Source: Actinoallomurus liliacearum (lineage in GTDB: Bacteria; Actinomycetota; Actinomycetes; Streptosporangiales; Streptosporangiaceae). From it: a DNA stretch of 64,000 nucleotides. Of the stretch, positions 53,949 through 62,925 are shown piece by piece. Within the stretch, counting starts at the first letter, position 1. Each line of letters begins with the position of its first letter. The stretch lies in the NCBI RefSeq assembly GCF_039542035.1, contig NZ_BAABHJ010000038.1, positions 1 through 64,000 on the forward strand. The letters run 5' to 3'. The translations under genes and the position numbers were made by a program. The notes beneath the pieces were generated by a model that worked only from the letters and a program-made list of their open reading frames with translations, did no database searches and was not told the DNA's origin.

Positions 53949-55478
53949 TCACGCCCTGCGGGCCGCCGACGACCGGTCGGCGGTGTCCGCCGGAGCGGAC
54001 TCGGCGTCCTGGGACGCGCGCTCGCCGGTAGCGCCGGTCCCGGTCTCGTCCGCGCCGGTCGCCGGCTGAGCCTCATCGGCATCCGCCGCCCCGCCGTCAT
54101 GGCTCTCGGCGTCGGGGGTCTCGGCGTCGGCCGCCTTGGACGTCCCGCTGTCCGCCGCCTTGTCCGCTGCGGCCGATTCGCCGGTCGCCGTGGCGGGCGC
54201 GGCCTCCGTACGGTCGCCGTCCTCGGCCTGGCCGTCGACCTCGCCGCCCGTGGCCTCGTCGTCCGCGTTGTCCGCGTTGTCCGTGGCCTCGTCGTCCGTG
54301 GCGTCGCCCGTCGCGGGCTTGCCGTCCTCGGCCTCGGCGGGCTCGACGGCCGCCGCCTTCGCCGGCCCGTCGTCCTTTGTCTCGCCGGGCTCAACGGCCG
54401 CGGTCTTGCCGTCCTTCGCCTCGGTCGGCGCCGGGTCGGATTCGGCAGCCGTCGTGTCATCCGGCTCGGCAGGCTCCGCGTCGGCCTCGGCGGCCGTCGG
54501 CTCCGCGTCCGGCTCGGAGCCCGTCTCCGGGACCGCGTCGGCGCCCGTCTCCCGGGCCGGGTCGGAGTCGGACGGCTCCGCCGTGGCGTCGCCGTCCGTG
54601 GTGGCCGGTTCGGCCGGGTCCACGGTGGCGTCGCCGGCATCCGCCGCCGTGCCCAGGGCGCCCGGCGGGTTCTCGGTCCTGTGCCGCTGGAGGTACATGT
54701 AGGCCACCGCGCCGAGGAACACGATCAGGCAGGTCCAGTCGTTGAGCCGCACGCCCAGGATGTGGTGCGCCTCGTCGATGCGCAGCCACTCGGTCCAGGC
54801 CCGGCCGACCGTGTAGGCGGCGACGTACAGCGCGAACGCACGGCCGTACGCGAGCCGGAACCGCTTCTCCGCCCAGATGACCAGGACGGCCACGCCGACG
54901 CACCAGAGGCACTCGTAGAGGAAGGTCGGGTGGTAGGTGGCGATGTCGGCGTACTTCGCGTCCGACGGACGGTGCGCCGGGTCGATCTTCACCGCCCAGG
55001 GAAGCTTGCTGGGCCGGCCGTACAGCTCCTGGTTGAACCAGTTGCCCCAGCGTCCGATCGCCTGGGCGAGGGCGATGCCCGGTGCCGCGGCGTCGGCGAA
55101 CACGCGCAGCGAGATGCCCCGGCGGCGGCAGCCGAGGTAGGCGCCGAAGGTGCCGAGGGCGATGGCCCCCCAGATGCCGAGCCCGCCGTTCCAGACCTTG
55201 AGCGCGTCGATGGGATGGTGCCCGTGCCCGAAGTAGAGCTGGTGGTCGGTGATGACGTGGTAGAGGCGCCCGCCGACCAGACCGAACGGCACGGCCCAGA
55301 CCGCGATGTCGACGACCGTCCCCGCCGCGCCGCCGCGCGCCACCCAGCGCCGCTCCCCGAGCCAGACGGCGACGATCACCCCGATGATGATCATCAGGGC
55401 GTACCCGCGGAGCGGGAGGGGTCCCAGATGGATGCTCCCCTGCGACGGGCTGGGGATGAAGGCGAGCGGCTGCTGCAT
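53949..55478 (-). CDS. lgt: Prolipoprotein diacylglyceryl transferase with long acidic tail
   Basis: 509 residues from ATG 55478. Lgt transfers diacylglycerol from phosphatidylglycerol to the lipobox Cys of prolipoproteins. The seven-helix core includes LRGYALMIIIGVIVAVWLGERRW, GGRLYHVITDH and the signature GRWGNWFNQELYGRP (near 146). After about residue 285 comes a 225-residue tail made almost entirely of Ala, Asp, Glu, Pro, Thr and Gly. Mycobacterial Lgt also has an extended tail, though this one is unusually long and acidic. It acts on the lipoproteins encoded in this window. Confidence 0.96.
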   Translation of the reverse strand: MQQPLAFIPSPSQGSIHLGPLPLRGYALMIIIGVIVAVWLGERRWVARGGAAGTVVDIAVWAVPFGLVGGRLYHVITDHQLYFGHGHHPIDALKVWNGGLGIWGAIALGTFGAYLGCRRRGISLRVFADAAAPGIALAQAIGRWGNWFNQELYGRPSKLPWAVKIDPAHRPSDAKYADIATYHPTFLYECLWCVGVAVLVIWAEKRFRLAYGRAFALYVAAYTVGRAWTEWLRIDEAHHILGVRLNDWTCLIVFLGAVAYMYLQRHRTENPPGALGTAADAGDATVDPAEPATTDGDATAEPSDSDPARETGADAVPETGSEPDAEPTAAEADAEPAEPDDTTAAESDPAPTEAKDGKTAAVEPGETKDDGPAKAAAVEPAEAEDGKPATGDATDDEATDNADNADDEATGGEVDGQAEDGDRTEAAPATATGESAAADKAADSGTSKAADAETPDAESHDGGAADADEAQPATGADETGTGATGERASQDAESAPADTADRSSAARRA

Positions 55479-55783
55479 GGGATGTGAGATTACCGCCTGG
55501 CGGACACGCGGAGGCGCGGCGGCGGTGAAGATCAGGCGTCGAATGTACGGGATCGCGCGCTCCTCCGGCATGCGATTCGCCGGAGACGCCCGCTCCGTCC
55601 GACTCCGCGCCGCTCCGCGGCGGCGCCTTGCCTGCTCGGGCCCTCAGATCACCGCGTGATCCACTGGGCCGGCTCCGGCCGGGGACGTGGAAAGAGGGAC
55701 GCGGCCGGTGGCCGCGCCCCTCTTCTTTCCGTCGGTCCGCGACGGCCGGCGGGCAGCGCCATGGTCGGCGCCGCCCGCGGCCG
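55479..55783. other. Intergenic region between lgt and the thioredoxin-fold gene
   Basis: About 300 bases without a supported gene. It carries the terminator at 55691-55724 and, nearer lgt, the probable lgt promoter on the minus strand. Confidence 0.5.
55691..55724 (-). terminator. Strong terminator downstream of the thioredoxin-fold gene
   Basis: A 15-16-base stem with one mismatch (55691-55706 with 55710-55724) and a 3-base loop. AAAGAG and CTCTTCTTT flanks give tracts in both orientations. Confidence 0.8.
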
Positions 55784-56620
55784 TCACTGGGCGGTCTTGG
55801 AGGGTGACGCGCTCGCCGAGCCGCTCGGCGTCGTCGACGGGGACGCGCTCGGCGTCGCGTCGACGGGCTTGGCGGCCAGGACGGCCTTCTCCAGCGCGGA
55901 CGGCTTGAGCAGCACGTTCGTCAGGTCCAACGACTGGCCGTTGAGGTAGACGGTCGGCGTGCCGGTGACGTTACGGGTCTGCTCCGCGTACTTCGTGACC
56001 GCCTCGAGCTGGCTCTGCTTCTGCAGGCCCTTCACGCACTGCTCGAAGGTCGGCGTGTCGAAGCCGAGCTTCTTGGCCCAGCCGATGAGGTCCTTGTTGG
56101 AGAAGCCGTTCGAGCCCTCCGCCGGCTGGTTCTTGTAGATCATGTCGTGGTACTGGACCCACTTGTCCGCCGGAGCGCACAGCGCGGCGTTGGCCGCCCG
56201 CTGGGAGTTGCCCCGGATCGGTTCCTCCCGCTGCTGGAACAGCCAGAACGGGTAGTAGACGACGTTGACCTTGCCCTCGGCGGCGAGCTTCTTGACGGTG
56301 TTGCCGCTGGTGCTCTCCATCTCGTGGCAGATGGGGCACTGGAAGTCCTCGAACATCTCCAGCTTGGGCGCCTTGATCCCCGGCTTGCCCATCAGGACCC
56401 CGCCGTCGGCCAGGCGGGTCGCCGGCGCGATCGCACCGGTGTAGGTGTTCTTGTCCTTCTTGTTCACGACGTACACGGTGACGATCACGGCCAGCGCCAC
56501 GATCGCGAGAGCGCTGATGGCGATGGTCAGGGCGCGCATCCGCTGTTGTTTCTGCGCCTGACGCTTGCGCTCCTCCGCCAGCCGCTCGCGGGCCGACCGC
56601 TGTCGAGCGGCCTTACTCAT
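55784..56620 (-). CDS. DsbA/thioredoxin-fold protein, membrane-anchored
   Basis: 278 residues from ATG 56620. A basic N-terminal region and one helix (ALTIAISALAIVALAVIVTVYVV) anchor an extracellular thioredoxin-fold domain with active site CPIC (near 97; FEDFQCPICHEME) and cis-Pro loop GTPTVY. This is the DsbA-like/mycobacterial MmpS-adjacent type that makes or rearranges disulfides. The tail is Ser/Pro/Thr-rich. It follows the MauE gene by 46 bases on the same strand; both likely act in oxidative protein folding, including of the Cys-containing secreted proteins nearby. Confidence 0.92.
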   Translation of the reverse strand: MSKAARQRSARERLAEERKRQAQKQQRMRALTIAISALAIVALAVIVTVYVVNKKDKNTYTGAIAPATRLADGGVLMGKPGIKAPKLEMFEDFQCPICHEMESTSGNTVKKLAAEGKVNVVYYPFWLFQQREEPIRGNSQRAANAALCAPADKWVQYHDMIYKNQPAEGSNGFSNKDLIGWAKKLGFDTPTFEQCVKGLQKQSQLEAVTKYAEQTRNVTGTPTVYLNGQSLDLTNVLLKPSALEKAVLAAKPVDATPSASPSTTPSGSASASPSKTAQ

Positions 56621-56666
56621 CTGGTCTCCTAGTTGATATTCGTTGAGCGCTCGGGCCGGGTGATGC

Positions 56667-57353
56667 TCAGGCGTACATCCCGAGCGCCCGGTCGAGCGCG
56701 AATTTGCCGCGCGGGTACAACATCAGCCAGGCGGCGAGAGCGAGGAAGCCGAGGTCTCGGAAGACCTCTCTAAGGTAGTGGGTCTGGCCCTTGGCCACCG
56801 TGCCGCCACCACCGAAACAGCCGCAGTCGATGGACAACCCGCGTGCGGCCACGGAGATGATTCCGGCGATGAAGACGAGGAACAGCAGACCCACGCAGAT
56901 CGCCATGACCCTCGTGGCGAAGCCGAGAAGGATCATCGCGGCGAGGACCATCTCCAGCACCGGCAGACCGAGGGCGACCGGAGTGACCATGCTCTGCGGC
57001 AGGATGCGGTACGCGGCCACCGCCGTCTTCTGCAACGCGGCGGGCTCGGTGAACTTCGCGTATCCGGCGATCCCGAGGATGCCCGCGAGCCCCACGCGCA
57101 CGACGAGCGTGATCCACTCCTGGTAGCGCTCCGGCAGCGACGGCAGGCGGACCCGCCCGGCCGCGTCGGTCCCGTCGTCGACGGTCGTGACCTTGGCGTT
57201 CGCGGGGCGGGCCGCCGCGTTCGCGGGGCGGGTCTTACCGCCTCCCGGTCCGCCCCGCCCGCTCGCGGGGGTCTTCCTCCCGCTCGCGGGCCTGGACGCC
57301 CCACTGCTGGCCTTGGTGCCACGCCCGGCGGAGTCAGCCTTGGCTTCAGCCAC
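56667..57353 (-). CDS. MauE/DoxX-family redox membrane protein
   Basis: 228 residues. A 70-residue Ala/Gly/Lys-rich lead precedes four membrane helices (VVRVGLAGILGIAGYAKF, LGLPVLEMVLAAMILLGF, VGLLFLVFIAGIISVA, LGFLALAAWLMLYP). The motif IDCGCFGGGG, with paired Cys near the membrane, is typical of MauE, which works with a thioredoxin-like partner in electron transfer or disulfide handling. Pairing with the DsbA-like gene fits. Confidence 0.9.
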   Translation of the reverse strand: MAEAKADSAGRGTKASSGASRPASGRKTPASGRGGPGGGKTRPANAAARPANAKVTTVDDGTDAAGRVRLPSLPERYQEWITLVVRVGLAGILGIAGYAKFTEPAALQKTAVAAYRILPQSMVTPVALGLPVLEMVLAAMILLGFATRVMAICVGLLFLVFIAGIISVAARGLSIDCGCFGGGGTVAKGQTHYLREVFRDLGFLALAAWLMLYPRGKFALDRALGMYA

Positions 57354-57467
57354 TGTCGTTCCTCACCCTGAGATGATCCCGGCGCGCGCCAGCATAGGCG
57401 ACGAGAATGTAAGGACGCCGTCAAGCACGGGGTAGATCCTGTCACCTTCGGGACGGGAGTGCCCGCG

Positions 57468-58315
57468 CTATCGCCGGACGCCCGCCGCGAGTTCGGCGGT
57501 GAGGCGGCGTACGGCGTCGATCCCGGCCTCGGGGGACGGCGCGTCGAGCAGCCTCCGGATGAACGCCGACCCGACGATCACTCCGTCCGCGAAGCCCGCG
57601 ACCTGCGCGGCCTGGTCGCCGTTGCTCACGCCGAGGCCGAGCCCGACGGGCAGCGGGGACCGCCCCGCGATCGCCTTGCGGGTGCGTTCGACCAGGTGCG
57701 CCGCGCCGGTGTCGACGGCGGTGCGCGCCCCGGTCACGCCCATGAGCGAGGCGGCGTACACGAAGCCGCGGGACAGACCGGTGATCGTGGCCAGGCGCTC
57801 GTCGGTGGAGCTCAGCGCGACCAGGAACACCCGGTCGAGGTCGTACGCGTCGGAGGCGGCGAGCCACGGCTCGGCCTCCTCCGGGGTGAGGTCCGGGGTG
57901 ATCAGGCCCGAGCCGCCCGCCGAGGCCAGGTCACGGGCGAAGGCGTCGACGCCGTAGCGGTCGACGGGGTTCCAGTACGTCATGACGAGCGTGCGCACGC
58001 CGGTGGCGGCGACCGCCTCGACCGTGCGGAACACGTCGGCGACCCGGAACCCGCCGGTCAGCGCCTGGTGGACGGCGTCCTGGATGGTCGGGCCGTCCAT
58101 GAGAGGGTCGGTGTAGGGCAGGCCGATCTCGATGACGTCACAGCCGGCCTCGACCATGGCCGTCGCGGCGGCGATGGCCCCCTCGTACGAGGGGAACCCC
58201 GCGGGCAGGTAGCCGACGAGCGCGGCCCGCCCTTCCGCCTTGGCCCGCTCGAAAGCCGTCGCGACGGTACGCGCCGGCGCGCCCTCGGTCCGTTCCATGA
58301 CCTCACTCCGCTCAC

Positions 58316-58319
<4 letters not shown>
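57468..58319 (-). CDS. trpA: Tryptophan synthase alpha subunit
   Basis: 283 residues. Cleaves indole-3-glycerol phosphate to indole. Catalytic Glu in VIEIGLPYTDPLMDGPTIQ and Asp in the same stretch, phosphate loop near GLGVSNGDQAAQVAG, all intact. ATG 58319 overlaps the trpB stop by four bases (ATGA). Confidence 0.97.
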
Positions 58320-59542
<1,223 letters not shown>

Positions 59543-59652
59543 CACAATGGTCCTGTCGCAGGTGGGTAAAGCCGATCCGATCAACTGGAATGCCGATTCA
59601 GGCCCGCCATCGCTCGCGAAGGATCATGCCCACAGCTTACTTGCTCCGCCGC

Positions 59653-60459
59653 CTACTTGCCCTGGCGCAGGGCCGGGTGCGTCCCGGCGGCGACGAGGTC
59701 GGACACCGCCGAGCGCGGGTCCTTGCCGATGACGAGGCTCTCCCCGACGAGGACGGCGTCGGCCCCGGAGGAGGCGTAGGCCAGCAGGTCGTGCGGCCCG
59801 CGCACACCGGACTCGGCGATCTTCACGATGCCGTCGGGGATCTGCGGCGCGATCCGGGCGAAGGTGCCGCGGTCGACGCGCAGCGTGGTCAGGTCACGGG
59901 CGTTGACGCCGATGACCTTCGCGTTCGCGTCCAGCGCGCGCTCCAGCTCCTCCTCGGTGTGCACCTCGACGAGCGGCGTGAGCCCGATCGACTCGGCCCG
60001 CTCGATCAGGGAGATCAGGGCCTGCTGCTCGAGCGCGGCCACGATCAGCAGCACGAGGTCGGCGCCGTACGCCCGCGCCTCCCAGAGCTGATAGGAGGAG
60101 ACGACGAAGTCCTTGCGCAGCACCGGGATGTCGACGCGGTTGCGGACCGCGGCCAGGTCGTCGATGCTGCCGCCGAAGCGGCGACGCTCGGTCAGCACGC
60201 TGATCACGGCGGCGCCGCCGGCCTCGTAGTCGGCGGCGAGCGCGGCCGGGTCGGCGATCGCGGCGAGCGCGCCCTTCGACGGGCTGCACCGCTTGACCTC
60301 GGCGATCACCGCGACGCCCTGGCCACGCAGTGCGCCGATCGCGTTAAGCGGCGATGGGGCGTGGGTGGCCATCCGCTTGAGCGCGTCGAGCGACACGGCC
60401 TCCTGCCGCTCCGCAAGATCTGCCCGGACGCCGTCCAGGATCTCGTCGAGCACGCTCAC
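59653..60459 (-). CDS. trpC: Indole-3-glycerol phosphate synthase
   Basis: 268 residues, TIM barrel. Catalytic motifs VIAEVKRCSPSKG, LTERRRFGGS, VLRKDFV, IGVNARDLTTL and IAESGV are all present. GTG 60459 has GAGGGTGG upstream. The trpB start lies 110 bases downstream. No trpM-like gene fits between them. Confidence 0.97.
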   Translation of the reverse strand: MSVLDEILDGVRADLAERQEAVSLDALKRMATHAPSPLNAIGALRGQGVAVIAEVKRCSPSKGALAAIADPAALAADYEAGGAAVISVLTERRRFGGSIDDLAAVRNRVDIPVLRKDFVVSSYQLWEARAYGADLVLLIVAALEQQALISLIERAESIGLTPLVEVHTEEELERALDANAKVIGVNARDLTTLRVDRGTFARIAPQIPDGIVKIAESGVRGPHDLLAYASSGADAVLVGESLVIGKDPRSAVSDLVAAGTHPALRQGK

Positions 60460-60678
60460 GAGCCCACCCTCCCCGCTCTCATGGAAGGCGTCCGCGACGC
60501 CGCTCTGCCGAACCGGTCGCCCATATGCCCTCCCCGCTGATCGCTCGCCGGACGTCCGCACCGCCGCCGCGTCGAGCCCTGTCGCACGAGCTCACTCACG
60601 GAACGATCCCCCCTGCCGGACGGTCGTGTGTCTCGATCGTAGCCCCGCCGATGCGATGCGCCTTGCCGGGGTGGAAGA

Positions 60679-61167
60679 TCACGGCGCCAGGGCACGTCCG
60701 GCAGGGAGATTCCGGACGACCCAGTACACCAGGATGACCACGGTGAACCCGATGATCACGGCCGGGTGGAGGATTCTGGACCGCACCGGCCGTCCCCTCC
60801 GCGCCGCCGACACCCATCTGACCCAGAGGTAAGCCAGGAATGGCAGTGTGGCGAAGGCCAGCGGGTTGCGGCCGAACGCCTCGGTCAGATGTCCGTGGCC
60901 GATCGCGTGGATCATGCGCAGCGTCCCGCAGCCGGGACAGTAGTACCCGGTCACGGCGAGGAAGGGGCAGGTCGGGTAGTGCCCCGGATGGTTGGGATCG
61001 ACCATCGTGACGTAGCCGGCCGCGCCGATCACCCCGGCGAGGACGGCGTACGGCGACCAGCGCGCCCTGCGGTGACCCGCCCGCGTCATCGGCGGGCTCT
61101 CGAACCGTCCCACTGTCACGCTCTCAGCGTACGGCCGGACGGGTCGCGGGGTCGGCGGCTCAGACAT
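60679..61167 (-). CDS. DUF2752 membrane protein
   Basis: 162 residues. The motif CPFLAVTGYYCPGCGTLRMIHAIGHGHL is the DUF2752 hallmark, with Cys residues at a membrane face; three or four helices are visible. I use ATG 61167, overlapping the response regulator stop by 8 bases; GTG 61119 is an alternative. Function of the family is unknown. It sits inside the trp cluster. Confidence 0.85.
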   Translation of the reverse strand: MSEPPTPRPVRPYAESVTVGRFESPPMTRAGHRRARWSPYAVLAGVIGAAGYVTMVDPNHPGHYPTCPFLAVTGYYCPGCGTLRMIHAIGHGHLTEAFGRNPLAFATLPFLAYLWVRWVSAARRGRPVRSRILHPAVIIGFTVVILVYWVVRNLPAGRALAP

Positions 61168-61963
61168 CGGCGACATAGCCGACGCCGCGTACGGTGCGCA
61201 GCGGGCTGCCCGCGCCCAGCTTGGCGCGCAGCTGGGCGATGTGGACGTCGACGGTGCGGACGCCGGCGGCCTCGGTGTTCCCCCACACGGCGACGAGGAG
61301 CTGGTCACGGCCGAAGACCCGCCCCGGATGGCCCATCAGGAACGCCAGCAGGTCGAACTCCACGGCGGTCAGCGCCTTGGGCACCCCCGCCACGGTGACC
61401 GAACGGGCGCCCGGGTCCAGCACGACGTTCCCGGCCCGCAGGACGTCGTCCCGTGGCGCGGCGGCCCGGTGGCCCCGCAGGGCGCGGCCGAGCGTGGCCA
61501 GGAGCACCCGGGGGCTGAACGGGCGCGGCACGGTGTACCCGCCGGGCGCCGTCATGCCCGGCGGCACCACGGACACGACGACCGCCGGACCGGCGGCCTC
61601 CGCGAGGTCCCGGTACACGCCGGTGGTCAGGTCGAGGACGATCGCGTCGGGTCGCAGCGTACGGGCGAGTCCGGCGGCCGCGTCCGGGTCGCCGACGAGC
61701 CGGACGCGGTATCCCTCGCGGGTGAGGTAGAGCCGGATGAGGTCGGCGACGCCCGGATCGTGCTCGACCACCAGCACGGTGGCGCGGGCCGCCGCGCCCG
61801 ATCCGGCTCCCGGCCGCGGACGCGGGACACGGGCGCCCGGCGCGCCGTCGGCCCCGGCCGGTCCCGGCGGGGTGTTCGACGGTGGTCGCCACCGCGAGCG
61901 CGGGGCTCGGGGGTCCGGCGCGGCCCCCTCGCCGGCCGGTCCGGCCGGGGCGCGCCCGCTCAA
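61160..61963 (-). CDS. Orphan OmpR-type response regulator with degenerate receiver
   Basis: 267 residues from TTG 61963 (CAGGAG upstream). A 60-residue Pro/Arg/Gly-rich lead precedes a receiver domain (VLVVEHDPGVADLIRLYL; phospho-acceptor Asp near 110 in IVLDLTTG). The conserved Thr/Ser is hard to place and the Lys of the KPF motif is Arg (PRPFSP), so normal phosphorylation signalling is doubtful. The C-terminal OmpR winged helix is complete (ALTAVEFDLLAFLMGHPGRVFGRDQLLVAVWG, VRTVDVHIAQLRAKLG, LRTVRGVGYV). There is no kinase gene beside it. Confidence 0.85.
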   Translation of the reverse strand: MSGRAPAGPAGEGAAPDPRAPRSRWRPPSNTPPGPAGADGAPGARVPRPRPGAGSGAAARATVLVVEHDPGVADLIRLYLTREGYRVRLVGDPDAAAGLARTLRPDAIVLDLTTGVYRDLAEAAGPAVVVSVVPPGMTAPGGYTVPRPFSPRVLLATLGRALRGHRAAAPRDDVLRAGNVVLDPGARSVTVAGVPKALTAVEFDLLAFLMGHPGRVFGRDQLLVAVWGNTEAAGVRTVDVHIAQLRAKLGAGSPLRTVRGVGYVADV

Positions 61964-62551
61964 TCAGTGCTCCTGGAACTCGTCGCGGGTGGGGTCGTCG
62001 CCGCGGTCGAGCGACTTCCACAGCGAGGCGGGGTCGTCGCTCGTGCGCGGGGCGGTGCCCGGCCGGTCGTAGCGGGCGGACATGCCGGGCCAGCGCCGGC
62101 CGCGTACGACGGTGAGCAGCCCGGCGGCGGCCAGCAGGATCCCGCCCGCCATCGCGACGATCCACCAGCCGCTCACGTGCACGGACAGGTCGCCGGTCAG
62201 CCGGGTGAGGTTGGTCCGGTCGGCGGCGGCGGACACCACCCGCGCGTGGCGGACGGCCAGCGGCGACAGCACGGCGATGAGCACGCCGAAGCCGGTCAGC
62301 AGCACGCCCACGGCCGTCCGCGCCCAGCCGCGCGTGGCGAGCAGCGCGGCGATCCCGGCGAGCCCGACCAGGCCGAGAGCGGCGATGCCGCCGCTCAGCG
62401 ACCTCCCGGTGAGGTGCTGCAGCGACGGCACGAGCTCCGGGCCACCGCGTACGGTGACGGTCGCCCAGGTCCGGCCGGTGAACCCGGCGGCGAGCCCCGC
62501 ACCCACCGCGCCGAGCAGCGCGGCGGCGGCGAGTTCGCGGCGGGTGGTCAC
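61964..62551 (-). CDS. Trp-biosynthesis-associated membrane protein
   Basis: 195 residues from GTG 62551. Four helices with the pattern of the Trp operon-associated membrane protein family (TIGR02234, Rv1610 type): TTRRELAAAALLGAVGAGLAAGFTGRTWATVTV...LALVGLAGIAALLATRGWARTAVGVLLTGFG. A hydrophilic tail ends at 61964. The GTG overlaps the hisI stop, and the next gene begins one base after its own stop. Function unknown. Confidence 0.85.
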   Translation of the reverse strand: MTTRRELAAAALLGAVGAGLAAGFTGRTWATVTVRGGPELVPSLQHLTGRSLSGGIAALGLVGLAGIAALLATRGWARTAVGVLLTGFGVLIAVLSPLAVRHARVVSAAADRTNLTRLTGDLSVHVSGWWIVAMAGGILLAAAGLLTVVRGRRWPGMSARYDRPGTAPRTSDDPASLWKSLDRGDDPTRDEFQEH

Positions 62552-62916
62552 TGGGGACGCTCTCCCACGGCCGGGTCGAGGCGGTCGGCGTCCCAGCAGG
62601 TGCGGTCCCCGGTGTGGCAGGCGGCCCCGACCTGGTCGACCTTGACCAGGATTGCGTCGCCGTCGCAGTCGAGGGCGACCTCCTTGACCCACTGCTGGTG
62701 GCCGGAGGACTCCCCCTTCACCCAGTACTCCTTGCGGCTGCGCGACCAGTAGGTGGCGCGGCCGGTGGTCAGCGTGCGGTGCAGGGCCTCGTCGTCCATC
62801 CAGGCCAGCATGAGTACCTCGCCCGTGTCGTACTGCTGGGCGATGGCCGGGACGAGCCCGTCTTCGGTCCGCTTGAGACGATCGGCGATCTTGGGGTCCA
62901 AGGACATGACATCCAT
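62548..62916 (-). CDS. hisI: Phosphoribosyl-AMP cyclohydrolase
   Basis: 122 residues; third step of histidine biosynthesis. VLMLAWMDDEALHRTLTTGRATYWSRSRKEYWVKGESSGH, the metal-binding DCDGDAILVKV and the Cys pair GAACHTGDRTCW are diagnostic. ATG 62916 has GAGGCGG upstream. Single-domain form without HisE, as usual in actinobacteria. Confidence 0.97.
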   Translation of the reverse strand: MDVMSLDPKIADRLKRTEDGLVPAIAQQYDTGEVLMLAWMDDEALHRTLTTGRATYWSRSRKEYWVKGESSGHQQWVKEVALDCDGDAILVKVDQVGAACHTGDRTCWDADRLDPAVGERPQ

Positions 62917-62925
62917 TGTGCCGCC

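Noticed and set aside
59585..59652. Short frame (nine codons with one Trp codon) between trpC and trpB as a leader peptide
   Set aside because: No terminator/antiterminator pair and no convincing ribosome site; too short to support as an attenuator.
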